From ZC4RG30 sp963726085 (GTDB taxonomy: Bacteria; Pseudomonadota; Gammaproteobacteria; Steroidobacterales; Steroidobacteraceae), in contig CAVSAR010000005.1 in assembly GCA_963726085.1 (NCBI GenBank), forward strand, positions 62,001-126,000: a DNA stretch of 64,000 nt, in the 5' to 3' direction. Below are positions 1 to 8,451 of this stretch, in pieces. Made by a program: the position numbers and the translations under genes. Position 1 is the stretch's first letter, and every line of letters begins with the position of its first letter. The notes beneath the pieces were generated by a model that saw only the letters and a list, made by a program, of their open reading frames with translations, did not search any database and was not told where the DNA came from.

Positions 1-1013
1 TTCCCCATTGCCAGCACTGGCATCTGTGCTTCGCTGCCCACCGAGAGACCGGGATAGATCTGCTTGCCCGTGCGCGGATTGCGTGGCCCGGCATAGATGG
101 CGCGAAGTGCCCCCACCTGTGGCGCGGTCAGGCAATCTGGCGCATCGGCATCCTTGCACTGGAGCACGGCCGGGTCGAAGCGACAGGCTGGCGGGTTGGT
201 GATGATGCCGTCCTGCACTGCATCGTTGGCATCGCAGGCAGCCAGTGCCGCCTTCTGCACCAGCGCAAACTTTGGCGCAGGAATGACGCTCGCCGGATCT
301 TTCATGGTGGCGTTGCCGCTCCACAGCGACATCACCATCAGCGGCACCATCTGATTGGCCGGCGCCACCGCAGAGATTCCGTCGTAGTCATCGGGATAGC
401 GGTACGCTTCCATCAGCCCGATGCGTCCGCCCGTGGAGCAGCTTGCATACAGCGAGCGCGTGGGCGCACTGCCGTAGTAGGCATTGATGATGGCCTTGGC
501 GGCGACGGCAGTCTCGTGCGTTGCGCGATAACCGAAGTCAATGAGCTTTTCGGGATGGCCGACGAGGTACGTTCCGTCGAAGGGACTTCCCTGGTGCCCC
601 ACATCAGAAGCTGCCGTGGCGTAGCCGCGAGACAGTGGCGTGACCATGTCGCCATAGGCTATCGAGCCGGCCCATACGCCATTGCCACCGCCGACAAACT
701 TGCCGTTCCAGCCAGCCAGGGGCAGCCACACTTCCATGCGGATATCCGAGTCCGCAGTGGGGCGGATGGTTCCAGCTATGCGGCAAAACGCGGGCAGTGA
801 AGAGTAGTTGGCCGGTGGTCCGCCCACACCTCCGCCACCGGGCAGCTTGAGGCCGCCAGCCGGCACTTCGGTGGCCAGCGTGATCGTGACATTGGGAAGC
901 TGCAGCTGCTGGGGCAGTGCGGCACACGGTGTGGCGGCATTGGCAGATAGGGGAAGGAGTGCGACCGGTGCGGATACCGCCAGCAGCAAGAATCCGGAAG
1001 TTATCTTGTTCAA
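1..1013 (-). CDS. Tannase/feruloyl esterase family protein, C-terminus beyond the left edge
   Basis: This reading frame is open from a TTG at 1013 to the window edge, giving 337 visible residues. The first 25 or so residues form a signal peptide ending near SANAA, so the enzyme is predicted to be exported. The nucleophile motif C-S-T-G-G-R typical of tannase/feruloyl esterases is present, preceded by the family segment DVGHQGSPFDGTY and followed by DDYDGISAVAPA. Family members hydrolyse ester bonds of gallate or ferulate conjugates; the actual substrate cannot be read from sequence. A GGGGG run lies 5 bases before the TTG. The catalytic Asp and His are expected in the missing C-terminal part. 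A second, broken member of the family lies at 19045-20663. Confidence 0.85.
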   Translation of the reverse strand, partial: MNKITSGFLLLAVSAPVALLPLSANAATPCAALPQQLQLPNVTITLATEVPAGGLKLPGGGGVGGPPANYSSLPAFCRIAGTIRPTADSDIRMEVWLPLAGWNGKFVGGGNGVWAGSIAYGDMVTPLSRGYATAASDVGHQGSPFDGTYLVGHPEKLIDFGYRATHETAVAAKAIINAYYGSAPTRSLYASCSTGGRIGLMEAYRYPDDYDGISAVAPANQMVPLMVMSLWSGNATMKDPASVIPAPKFALVQKAALAACDANDAVQDGIITNPPACRFDPAVLQCKDADAPDCLTAPQVGALRAIYAGPRNPRTGKQIYPGLSVGSEAQMPVLAMG

Positions 1014-1199
1014 TTTACCCCCGAAATTTGTCAGCAAGCCACCCGCCAGTGTGCCACGGGCCGCCGTCGGAATGACTTTGCCTTAAGTCTTCTCTGCTGT
1101 CGCTGGCGGCGGCGACATGGCGTGCGCAATTACCAGGGAACATCCAACACAAGGGACCCGGTGTAGCCCGCGGCGGCACCGTCGCCGCCGGGGGTGTAT

Positions 1200-3281
1200 T
1201 TATGCGAGCGTTCGCACCTGCGGCTCGCGCGCCCACTGCCGCGTCGCGGCCAGCTTGAGAAACGCCGCTGTCTGCTCGGGCAGCACCACGCCCTCATCGG
1301 GGGCAATGCCGCCGGCGCTGAGGATCAGGTGCGTCCCCTTGCAGGCGGCGATGGCCTTGAGGTGAGCGAAAGCGTCCCGGAACCAGTCCACGGCCGCTGC
1401 CTCCCTCGACAGCCTCTTGCCTTCATCCAGGCTAAGCACGCTGGCCACGGCATCGAACACGACAGAGGGGGTCCCTGCCAATTGCGCGTCGATGGGAATG
1501 CTCTTGCCCTTGGAATCCCGCATGGCAAGTTTTGGCGCGACCACCTTGACCTTGGCGCCGGCATTTCGTGCCGCCGCAGCAAGGGCGTTGACGGAGCCCA
1601 TGTCGGTGCCTTCGGAGACCAAAATGCCGATGCAGCGTCCCTGCAGGGTCGGGATCATCCTGTCGATGATGCGCAGCGCCGGCGACAGATCAAGGTTACG
1701 CACGGGCGCGGCGGGCTTGGCGGCAGCAGGCAACCGGGTCACACCAAGTCCCGTGGCCACCCGCCTGGCCAGCACAGGATCGACATTCTGCAGCTGCGCA
1801 AGTACCGCCAGGCGCACGTGTTCGGCGGCCACCTTGGATAGCTCAAATACCAATGCCGAGGCCATGTGCGCCTGTTCCAAGGAGGATTGGCTGCGAAAGA
1901 ACATGCGCGCCTGGCTAAAGTGGTCCGCGAAGCTCTCGGGCCGCACGCGGCCCTTGGCGCCGTCGCAGGGCTCGGCGAAGTGCACGGTTCCCTTGGCTAG
2001 ACTTGCGACCGGGTTGGCCGCATCCAGGCTGGCGGGCTCGTAGGCCACGCGCCCTTTGGGCACCTGAGTTTGCATGTGACCGTCGCGCTGCTGGTTGGCA
2101 AAGGGACACTTGGGCGCGTTGATGGGCAACTGGTGGAAGTTGGGGCCACCCAGGCGCGACAGCTGGGTATCCAAATAGGAAAACAGTCTGCCCTGTAGCA
2201 GCGGATCATTTGAGAAGTCGATGCCCGGCACGATATTGGCGGGACAGAATGCCACCTGCTCGGTCTCGGCAAACACGTTGTCGGGATTTCGGTTCAGCAC
2301 CATGCGGCCAATCACTTGCAAGGGCACCAGTTCCTCGGGGATCAATTTGGTGGGATCGAGGTGGTCGAAGGGGAAAGCATCTGCCTCCTTCTGGGTGAAC
2401 AGCTGCACCGCCAGGTCCCATTGGGGGAACTCCCCGCCATCGATGGCCTCCCACAAGTCGCGGCGGTGAAAGTCGTTGTCGGCGGCCTGCAGCTTTACCG
2501 CCTCATCCCAGACGGTGGACTGGATGCCCAGCCGCGGGCGCCAGTGGAATTTCACAAACGTGGATTTGCCCGCGCGATTGATCAGCCGGAAACTGTGGAT
2601 ACCAAAGCCTTCCATCATCCGCAGGCTGCGCGGAATGGCCCGATCGCTCATCGCCCACATCACCATGTGCATGGACTCGGGCATCAGTGAGATGAAGTCC
2701 CAGAACGTGTCGTGCGCTGAGCCTGCCTGGGGGAACCCTCGATCCGGCTCCATTTTGACCGCATGGATCAGGTCGGGGAACTTCATCGCGTCCTGGATGA
2801 AGAACACCGGAATGTTATTACCCACCAGGTCCCAGTTGCCTTCCTGGGTGTAGAACTTGACCGCGAAGCCGCGCACGTCGCGCGGGGTATCCACGGAACC
2901 CGCGCCCCCGGCCACCGTCGAAAAGCGCGCGAATACGGGCGTGCGTCGTTTCTGGTCGGTCAGCAGCGCCGCAGTGGTGTACTTGGCCAGGGACCGGGTT
3001 AGCTGGAAATAGCCATGCGCGGCGCTGCCGCGCGCATGCACGATGCGCTCAGGGATGCGCTCATGATCGAAATGAGTGATCTTTTCCCGAAGAATGAAGT
3101 CCTCGAGCAGCGTGGGCCCGCGCGGGACGGCGCGCAGCGAGTTCTGATTGTCGGGGACCGTTATGCCCTGCGCAGTGGTCAGGGGTGGGTGCTTGCCGCC
3201 GGCCTGGTCCTGGCGTTCCCCGCCTGCGCCGAACCGTATCGATCGTGAAGCGGAATGTGATCGACTGCGGGTTTTGGCCAT
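1200..3281 (-). CDS. katE: Large-subunit monofunctional catalase HPII type
   Basis: The 693-residue protein is a clade 2 catalase, converting hydrogen peroxide to water and oxygen in the cytoplasm. The catalytic His lies in IVHARGSAAHGYF near residue 82, the distal Asn in LVGNNIPVFFIQDA, and the proximal heme Tyr in RLFSYLDTQLSRLGGPNF. The extra C-terminal flavodoxin/class I amidotransferase-like domain that marks large-subunit catalases covers roughly residues 530-690 (RCIGILVSEGTDM and onward). E. coli HPII has 753 residues, so the length fits the class. It is transcribed alone, with about 500 bases of gene-free DNA upstream. In this class expression is usually stationary-phase/stress dependent, but no promoter is assigned here. 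Confidence 0.97.
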   Translation of the reverse strand: MAKTRSRSHSASRSIRFGAGGERQDQAGGKHPPLTTAQGITVPDNQNSLRAVPRGPTLLEDFILREKITHFDHERIPERIVHARGSAAHGYFQLTRSLAKYTTAALLTDQKRRTPVFARFSTVAGGAGSVDTPRDVRGFAVKFYTQEGNWDLVGNNIPVFFIQDAMKFPDLIHAVKMEPDRGFPQAGSAHDTFWDFISLMPESMHMVMWAMSDRAIPRSLRMMEGFGIHSFRLINRAGKSTFVKFHWRPRLGIQSTVWDEAVKLQAADNDFHRRDLWEAIDGGEFPQWDLAVQLFTQKEADAFPFDHLDPTKLIPEELVPLQVIGRMVLNRNPDNVFAETEQVAFCPANIVPGIDFSNDPLLQGRLFSYLDTQLSRLGGPNFHQLPINAPKCPFANQQRDGHMQTQVPKGRVAYEPASLDAANPVASLAKGTVHFAEPCDGAKGRVRPESFADHFSQARMFFRSQSSLEQAHMASALVFELSKVAAEHVRLAVLAQLQNVDPVLARRVATGLGVTRLPAAAKPAAPVRNLDLSPALRIIDRMIPTLQGRCIGILVSEGTDMGSVNALAAAARNAGAKVKVVAPKLAMRDSKGKSIPIDAQLAGTPSVVFDAVASVLSLDEGKRLSREAAAVDWFRDAFAHLKAIAACKGTHLILSAGGIAPDEGVVLPEQTAAFLKLAATRQWAREPQVRTLA

Positions 3282-3787
3282 GCGACACCTTGGGAAGTTG
3301 AGTGCGAGGGAGGCTGCATCCTCACCTCTCCCTGCTCTGGCCGGGGTAGGTCATTGCCGACAAGGCTTGTAAGTCAAAGTCCCTGAGAAGGATCACTGGC
3401 CAGGAGACCCGGCCGCAGTCACGTGCGTCTGGCGGCCCTCGGCACCGCCACCAAATGTTGCGAGGACTATTCGACCGAACGGATGTTGTGCAGGCGTCTC
3501 TTAAGTCGCCCCTCAATCGCCACGATAGACTGTATTGCAGTCGGGCGGCTCAATGCCTGGTTCACGAGCGCCGGCGACTCGCCAACCCTGATACGCCAAA
3601 ACGGATCGCCTGATCGCCAAGCCTATGGAAGCAAACTGAATCTTCGTCCCGCGGAACGTGGGCGCGACTGTGACTACCGGCATAGTGTTACTCCGTTCCC
3701 AACCCAAGTGTTCACGCGCAAACTTCCTACGAGTCTCGACTACTAATTCCTACAGACCTGTATCCCGTTGAGTGTCAACATATTGCT
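3282..3787. other. Gene-free stretch upstream of katE
   Basis: No reading frame in this stretch resembles a protein, and no hairpin with a T-run stands out. It lies between the katE start and a small rightward frame at 3788, so it presumably holds the katE promoter, which I could not identify. Confidence 0.5.
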
Positions 3788-4009
3788 ATGGGTTCAAAGG
3801 AAATATGGCCGCCGCTTGAGGATGTACGTGAGTGGGCAGCCGCAAAAATACACGATGGCCAGATAGCGCCGGCAGCCACTGGCAAAATGAAGCATTTGGT
3901 TGCGTTGATCGACGAGATTCTGGCTGCTCAGGCGCAGTCGGTCGCTCCTGAGGAAGTGGAGCGCGAACCGGAACGAGAGCCCCAAAAATCCCTGTCCGTC
4001 GGAAGCTAA
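3788..4009 (+). CDS. Small hypothetical protein, 73 residues
   Basis: The predicted protein is soluble, helical in the middle (EDVREWAAAKIHDG, MKHLVALIDEILAAQ) and acidic near the end with an EREPEREP segment. It has no signal peptide or membrane segment. The amino-acid mix looks protein-like, whereas the antisense frame over the same bases does not. There is no convincing ribosome binding site before the ATG. Function unknown; it is convergent with the acidic protein gene at 4133-4480. Confidence 0.45.
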   Translation: MGSKEIWPPLEDVREWAAAKIHDGQIAPAATGKMKHLVALIDEILAAQAQSVAPEEVEREPEREPQKSLSVGS

Positions 4010-4132
4010 GACAGTCATCTAATGGGGCCCCCACACCCCGCATAGCCCTTGATCCCATTGCGTGAGGTTTCACGCGGCTTGAGTCACCTGACGGCCGCCA
4101 GGGGATCTGCTGGATCGCTTATCTCGCCAAGA

Positions 4133-4480
4133 TCAGCTTTGGCGGTCTTTCAGCGCAGCCTGGATTTCTTCATCGGTGATTCCGAGGCGCGCTTCTTCCG
4201 CTTGATCCAGTCCGCCGCCAAGGCCGGCCGCTTCGGCCCCGACAATCCCGTCCACGGAGATATCCGCGTCGGACTCGAGTGCTGCATCGTTTTCCACATC
4301 GGCTCGCTCTCCGGTGCCGTTGCGATCGGTTGTGCTGTCAAGTCCGCCGAGCCCCATCATGTCAGCCCCAGAGTCCGAACTGTCGCTGGGGCCAAGCGAC
4401 CTGATATCGTGCCCGATGGGGATTCCAGCGCTCGATTGGTCCAGCAGTGCATCGAGATCAACTACGTGTGGCTTATTCAT
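4133..4480 (-). CDS. Small acidic conserved protein with GPSDSSDSG motif
   Basis: The protein has 115 residues from ATG 4480, which is preceded by a GGGGG box. Longer in-frame starts exist, but the sequence upstream of this Met does not look conserved. It is strongly acidic and low-complexity: LGPSDSSDSGADMMGLGGLD, then NGTGERADVE, then a C-terminal DEEIQAALKDRQ. Proteins with this GPSDSSDSG/GTGERA pattern occur in Xanthomonadales and relatives and are often labelled 'chemotaxis protein' without evidence. No receptor, receiver or CheW features are visible. I call it a conserved protein of unknown function. Confidence 0.65.
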   Translation of the reverse strand: MNKPHVVDLDALLDQSSAGIPIGHDIRSLGPSDSSDSGADMMGLGGLDSTTDRNGTGERADVENDAALESDADISVDGIVGAEAAGLGGGLDQAEEARLGITDEEIQAALKDRQS

Positions 4481-4616
4481 AGCGCCCCCAAAGTTGGTGA
4501 AGTACGGAACTCTTTTCGCAGTAAGCATGCTTTCATCGTTCGGAGCATGACACTCGCCTTCACCCATACTTGTGTAAGAGTGTTCCTATGTTTCGCGCTG
4601 AGTGCTGCAGACGCAT

Positions 4617-5357
4617 TTAGAGACGATGCCGTTGCGAGCCTTTGTCTCGCATCGCCAGCAACTGCAGCGCGTTGACTGCTGCGCCGCCACTGGCGGTGTT
4701 GTCAAACACGCACCAGGTAGTACTGCGGCGGGACGCCTGTGTCAGTTGCCGCATCCAGTGGCGTAGTTGTGCCTGGTCATACACGGACCAATACATCCTG
4801 GGCGATCCATGCAGGCGAAAGTAGCGCAGCTGCGGCCAGCCCCCCGGATTCGCCGCGTCGGGGACCACGGGGGGATCTGCGGCCACCCGTGCCACCCGAT
4901 AGCGGTCCAACACGGCGTCCGCCAGGTCCAGGAACCAGCTTGGGTGTCGCGGCTCGCACACGACCGCCCCAGCGTGCAGCCGGCGCAGGAGTGCAAAGAA
5001 CGTACGGGCCACCCGTGCTTCAAACGCCAGGGAGGGAGGCAGCTGCACGATCAGCGGCCCCAGGCGCTGTCCGAGCCCGGCGACTTGACCCAGAAACTGT
5101 TGCAGCGGCCGGCGCGCGGCGCGCAGGCGCTGGTCATGGGTAATCTGGCGCGGCAATTTTACGGCAAATCGAAAGCCGCGCGGTGTCTGCCGTGCCCAGC
5201 TGGCATAGGTGTCGTACGCGTGATGGCGGTAAAATGAGGAATTGATCTCCACCGCACCCAGCACTCGCGCATAGCGCTGCAGGTGCGTGCCCGGCCCTGC
5301 AAACCGCGCGGCGCACTGGCGCGGCACGGACCAGCCCGCGGTGGCAACAAGAATCAT
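4617..5357 (-). CDS. DUF72 (YecE-like) family protein
   Basis: The protein begins MILVATAGWSVP and carries DUF72 hallmarks: EINSSFYRHH, RFAVKLPRQITHDQRL, LGPLIVQLPPSL, a central EPRHPSW segment, YFRLHG and CVFDNTASGGA. The family adopts a TIM-barrel-like fold; its biochemical role is not established. The start at ATG 5357 matches the family N-terminus; a TTG 24 bases upstream would add eight unlikely residues. It lies just downstream of nei on the same strand with a gap of about 90 bases, and near an ATP-dependent ligase gene, so a repair-linked role is possible but only inferred. Confidence 0.85.
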   Translation of the reverse strand: MILVATAGWSVPRQCAARFAGPGTHLQRYARVLGAVEINSSFYRHHAYDTYASWARQTPRGFRFAVKLPRQITHDQRLRAARRPLQQFLGQVAGLGQRLGPLIVQLPPSLAFEARVARTFFALLRRLHAGAVVCEPRHPSWFLDLADAVLDRYRVARVAADPPVVPDAANPGGWPQLRYFRLHGSPRMYWSVYDQAQLRHWMRQLTQASRRSTTWCVFDNTASGGAAVNALQLLAMRDKGSQRHRL

Positions 5358-5448
5358 GGGTGGCGCGCCACGGTATCGCAACTACCAAGACAGTCGATCA
5401 ATTTCGTACATCCGGTGGCCGTCAACACAGCGCTTGTCACGCGTTCTT

Positions 5449-6231
5449 TCATGTCGTCCTTGTCTTGGTGGCACGTTGCGCACCAGCGGGCTTGCGCAGC
5501 GCCCCATAGCGCTTCTGGCAGCGCTCGCAGAAGAAGCTGCGACGATCAGTCGTTCCCAGCCATGCGCGGGTCAGTTTGCCTTGGCAGGATGGACACGCTG
5601 CCTTGTTGTGCACGAGCAGATGTGTTTTCAGCTCAAAGGCGCGCCGCCACTTGAGGAACTCGAAGCTGTACTTGCGCGCCTGGTCGACGATGGCGCGCAC
5701 CTTCACAGCCGGCAGGGCACTGACACGGGAGAGGGGATGTACCCGCACCCGGAACAGCACTTCGTTCTTGATAATATTGCCCACGCCGGCAAAGACACTC
5801 TGGTCCAGAAGCGCATCGCAGATGAAAGCGCGGGGCATGGCTGCCAGTTTTCGCCGGGCTGCGGCCGGATCCCATTTGGGCGACATTACGTCGGCAGCCC
5901 AGTCGTACGTGTCGCCGAGTGCCCCTTCGACCAGCCGCACCGCGCAGCTGTAGAAATTCAACTCTCCGGTCGCGAAGGCCAGCCGCAGGCGCGGCGCGCG
6001 CTCCTTGCGTTCATCGATGGCGTAGCTGCCGTAGAGCAGGAAATGCACACGCACGGTCACATCCGGCAGCTCAATCAGGAATTGCTTGCCCCAGCTGCGA
6101 AATGCCTTGACCTTCCTGCCCGCCAGCCGCGTCATATCGATCTTGGCGTTGCCTTCGGCGCTGGCGATCCTGCGCCCCTTGAAGCGAGCCACTTGCTCGC
6201 ACAACAGAACGATTGATGGGCCTTCTGGCAT
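5449..6231 (-). CDS. nei: Fpg/Nei-family DNA glycosylase (endonuclease VIII-like)
   Basis: The protein is about 260 residues. It starts MPEGP, so Met removal exposes the catalytic Pro with the adjacent Glu; this decides the start at 6231 over an ATG 9 bases upstream. The helix-two-turn-helix DNA-binding segment is AGVGNIIKNEVLF. The C-terminal zinc finger has the C-x2-C ... C-x2-C pattern (CPSCQ ... CERCQ). The enzyme excises oxidised bases and nicks the abasic site through its lyase activity. Lack of a typical Fpg lesion-recognition loop points to the Nei/Nei2 side of the family, but this is not certain. The short basic tail after the finger (RATKTRTT) is an extension. Confidence 0.9.
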   Translation of the reverse strand: MPEGPSIVLLCEQVARFKGRRIASAEGNAKIDMTRLAGRKVKAFRSWGKQFLIELPDVTVRVHFLLYGSYAIDERKERAPRLRLAFATGELNFYSCAVRLVEGALGDTYDWAADVMSPKWDPAAARRKLAAMPRAFICDALLDQSVFAGVGNIIKNEVLFRVRVHPLSRVSALPAVKVRAIVDQARKYSFEFLKWRRAFELKTHLLVHNKAACPSCQGKLTRAWLGTTDRRSFFCERCQKRYGALRKPAGAQRATKTRTT

Positions 6232-6261
6232 GCATCCCATTCAGGGTTGGAAGAGGCCCAT

Positions 6262-6334
6262 GGCTAAGCGGCACTGCCCGCATCTCAGTGTAGGAAGGCG
6301 CCTAGTGCAAATTCTCCATCGCGCGAGCATGCGG
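6262..6334 (+). repeat. Dispersed repeat copy A, upstream of nei
   Basis: This stretch of about 73 bases matches 8374-8448 with scattered substitutions and one 3-base gap. Shared blocks are GGCTAAGCGG, CAGTGTAGGA, GGCGCCTAG and CATCG-GCGAG. Copy A starts 31 bases upstream of the nei start codon, pointing away from nei; copy B ends 3 bases before the DNA ligase start codon. The match fades about 15 bases into the ligase coding sequence. It could be shared regulatory DNA of two repair genes or a relic of a duplication. Confidence 0.7.
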
Positions 6335-6513
6335 GTGAGCCACCTGGCAAGGCCGCCCCATTTTGAACAGCAGAGCCCCAAGGGATATGCAGGTAGAAAG
6401 CTCCCTTCGGATATTCCCCTGCATCCTCTTTTTACAGCCTCAGTGCACGAAGACGGTATGAGTATGATGCACCCACCATTTCCGTTACCTTGGTCACTGC
6501 GCGAAGGGTCGTC

Positions 6514-6822
6514 ATGTATGTGATCGAACTATTTCTTCCGCTCTACTACAACAAGGGAGGCCGCGTCCCGAAGGCTGTATTCACCCGCACCAAGCAGGAG
6601 CTCGAGACCCGCTTTGGGGGATTGACTGCATATAGCCGCGCGCCGGCGGATGGCTCCTGGACATCCGGGGGCATGAAGATGGTGCACGACGAACTTATTG
6701 TCTACGAAGTCATAAGCGCGCGTCTGGATAAGAAGTGGTGGGCACTCACGCGAAGGGAACTAGAGAAGCGCTTCCGCCAGCAAAATGTTCTGATCCGGGC
6801 CCACGCGGTCGTGAAACTTTAA
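6514..6822 (+). CDS. Conserved hypothetical protein, 102 residues
   Basis: The protein begins MYVIELFLPLYYNKGGRVP and contains FGGLTAYSRAP, GSWTSGG and a C-terminal KRFRQQNVLIRAHAV segment. I recognise this as a small, widespread proteobacterial family of unknown function with an FGG(L/V)TA core; no catalytic motif is evident. The ATG at 6514 has AAGGG 6 bases upstream and beats an in-frame GTG 24 bases earlier. It is soluble, with no signal peptide. The gene stands alone between nei (divergent) and the glycine-zipper gene. Confidence 0.75.
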   Translation: MYVIELFLPLYYNKGGRVPKAVFTRTKQELETRFGGLTAYSRAPADGSWTSGGMKMVHDELIVYEVISARLDKKWWALTRRELEKRFRQQNVLIRAHAVVKL

Positions 6823-6850
6823 CCAAACGACCTGACCACCCAAACCCTTG

Positions 6851-6868
6851 CGCCCATAGGCGTTTTTT
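6851..6868 (+). terminator. Short hairpin with T6 after the 6514 gene
   Basis: CGCC-CATA-GGCG is followed directly by six T residues about 30 bases after the stop codon. The stem is only 4-5 bp, so this is a weak intrinsic terminator at best. Confidence 0.35.
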
Positions 6869-7123
6869 GGCACGCGTTCCGTGGTTGCAGTAGTCCTCCT
6901 CCTACTGCCGGAGTCACTGAATTCAGCCAGGCCAGACCGATGTTCTGCGACCCATTGCGTAAGGAAGTGGATGCGAGCTCGGACTTGATTGATCCAAGGT
7001 AGTCGGCCCGGGCCTACGTTGGAACGCGCCTGAGTCGGGTACCGTCCTTCTGGGCGACGCGTAATGTCAAGCACCTGAAAAAGACTTCGCCCCTTACTTA
7101 ACCTTCCCTCGGAGGAATTTTTC

Positions 7124-8077
7124 ATGAACCCCACAGATAACTCGCGTTCCAGGCTGGTCACCGGTCTCTTTCCGGACCGGGCCAGTGCAGAACAGGCTTT
7201 CAATGATATTTCCGGTCGTGGCTATAGCCATGAGGACGTTAACCTCGTCATGAGCGATGAGACGCGCAAGCGCTACTTCCTCGGCGAAGGCGCACCGCAG
7301 ACTGAACTTGGCACAAAGGCGGCCAAGGGAGCCGGGGTGGGTGCTGGGATCGGCGGGGCGGTTGGTGCGACGGTGGCCGCCATTGCGGCTATCGGCACCT
7401 CGATCGTACTTCCCGGAGTTGGACTCATCGTCGCCGGGCCACTGGTGGCAGCGCTGGCGGGTGCGGGCGCGGGCGGCGCGACCGGAGGTTTAATCGGCGC
7501 GTTGGTCGGCGCAGGCATTCCCGAGGAGCGCGTCAAGCGCTATGAGGAGGGCTTGAAGAATGGCGGAATACTCATGGGCGTAACACCGCGCTCGGACGAA
7601 GACGCTCGCTACCTCGAGAGCCGGTGGCAACAGCATGAAGGTCAGCATGTGATTGGCACCGGGGCCGGTGCTTCCACGGGAGCTTTGGCAGGTGCAGCTT
7701 TGGGCGCCGCTGGCGGACCGGTGGGTATGGCAGCGGGGGGAGCAATTGGCGCGGTCGCCGGTGGCCTTGCCGGGAAAGGTGCCGCGGAGGTGGTCAATCC
7801 GAAGCGCGATGACAACCGCGGCGATCACAATCTGGCCACGGGAGTAGGTGCTGGCGGCGGGGCGGCAGCCGGGGCGGCGCTCGGCGCAGCTGGTGGCCCT
7901 GTTGGCATGGCAGCAGGTGCAGCGGTGGGCGCCGTTGCCGGCGGCTTGGCCGGCAAGGGCGCTGGAAAAGTAGCCAACCCCACACGCCAGGATGACCTCT
8001 CGGATGACGACCACACCACGGGCGTTGGCGCCGGGGGAGTGGTAAACCCCAAAGGGGGCAGCCAGTCGCGAGTCTAG
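7124..8077 (+). CDS. Glycine-zipper stress protein with YflT-like N-terminus
   Basis: The N-terminal region (residues about 10-55: LVTGLFPDRASAEQAFNDI, GYSHEDVNLVMS) resembles the general-stress YflT/DUF1269-like domain. It is followed by a glycine-rich hydrophobic stretch (about 68-125) and a GILMGVTP segment. The C-terminal half holds two near-identical glycine-zipper units of about 50 residues (AGAALGAAGGPVGMAAG ... GGLAGKGA ... VNP) and a shortened third unit (GVGAGG, VNPKGG). Such proteins associate with membranes in stress responses; exact function unknown. CGGAGGA lies 8 bases before the ATG. A strong terminator follows the stop. Confidence 0.8.
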   Translation: MNPTDNSRSRLVTGLFPDRASAEQAFNDISGRGYSHEDVNLVMSDETRKRYFLGEGAPQTELGTKAAKGAGVGAGIGGAVGATVAAIAAIGTSIVLPGVGLIVAGPLVAALAGAGAGGATGGLIGALVGAGIPEERVKRYEEGLKNGGILMGVTPRSDEDARYLESRWQQHEGQHVIGTGAGASTGALAGAALGAAGGPVGMAAGGAIGAVAGGLAGKGAAEVVNPKRDDNRGDHNLATGVGAGGGAAAGAALGAAGGPVGMAAGAAVGAVAGGLAGKGAGKVANPTRQDDLSDDDHTTGVGAGGVVNPKGGSQSRV

Positions 8078-8092
8078 GGTTAGGGATCCTGG

Positions 8093-8130
8093 CCAGACAA
8101 CGCGGAGGGTGCCGCGTTGTCTGGTTTTTC
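8093..8130 (+). terminator. Strong intrinsic terminator
   Basis: A perfect 13-bp stem (CCAGACAACGCGG paired with CCGCGTTGTCTGG) with a 6-base loop is followed by TTTTT. It lies 15 bases after the stop of the glycine-zipper gene and ends its transcript. Confidence 0.92.
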
Positions 8131-8451
8131 TTGATCGCCCGTGATGCCACATCGTCTCGCACTACAAACCCCTTCGTCAGCGCAAGCTGCATGGTCAGGC
8201 GCTTGGCTGTGAGGTAGCAACGAGGTGATGGAGACGCTCCGGGCAAAGGGGTACGGAACATGCCCGAATGCCCCCGGCGCTGCGGCACGTTGATAAGAAG
8301 GCCTTTTGACTCAGTGTACGCGGCGCATATGGTCGACGGGCATGGGGCATCATTCACGTTTGGATGCGCCATCGGCTAAGCGGTCCTGCGCGCATGTCAG
8401 TGTAGGAGGGCGCCTAGCGCAGCAAATCAGCCATCGTGCGAGGATGCGGCG
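8131..8451. other. Intergenic stretch before the ligase gene
   Basis: No protein-like frame is visible. The last 75 bases are repeat copy B; nothing else stands out. Confidence 0.5.
8374..8448 (+). repeat. Dispersed repeat copy B, directly before the DNA ligase start
   Basis: This is the partner of 6262-6334, with the same block order. It ends 3 bases before the ligase ATG, so it covers the 5' leader including GAGGA, which can act as ribosome binding site. Any promoter or operator within the repeat would be shared between the ligase and nei regions. Confidence 0.7.

Noticed and set aside
1194..2109. Several frames opposite and inside the catalase gene
   Set aside because: The katE frame explains the region fully; these are shadows without protein features.
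5287..6216. Long rightward frame over the nei gene
   Set aside because: The leftward frame is an unmistakable Fpg/Nei glycosylase with zinc finger; the rightward one is antisense.
7012..7043. A fifth GGTACCCGA (reverse strand, near 7033)
   Set aside because: The second box at the fixed spacing reads AACGTAG rather than ACTCnTA and no leftward gene follows; one such 9-mer is expected by chance in 64 kb.
7490..8152. Leftward frames opposite the glycine-zipper gene
   Set aside because: They are a composition artefact of Gly/Ala codons; no ribosome binding site or family features, and a strong rightward terminator lies at 8093.
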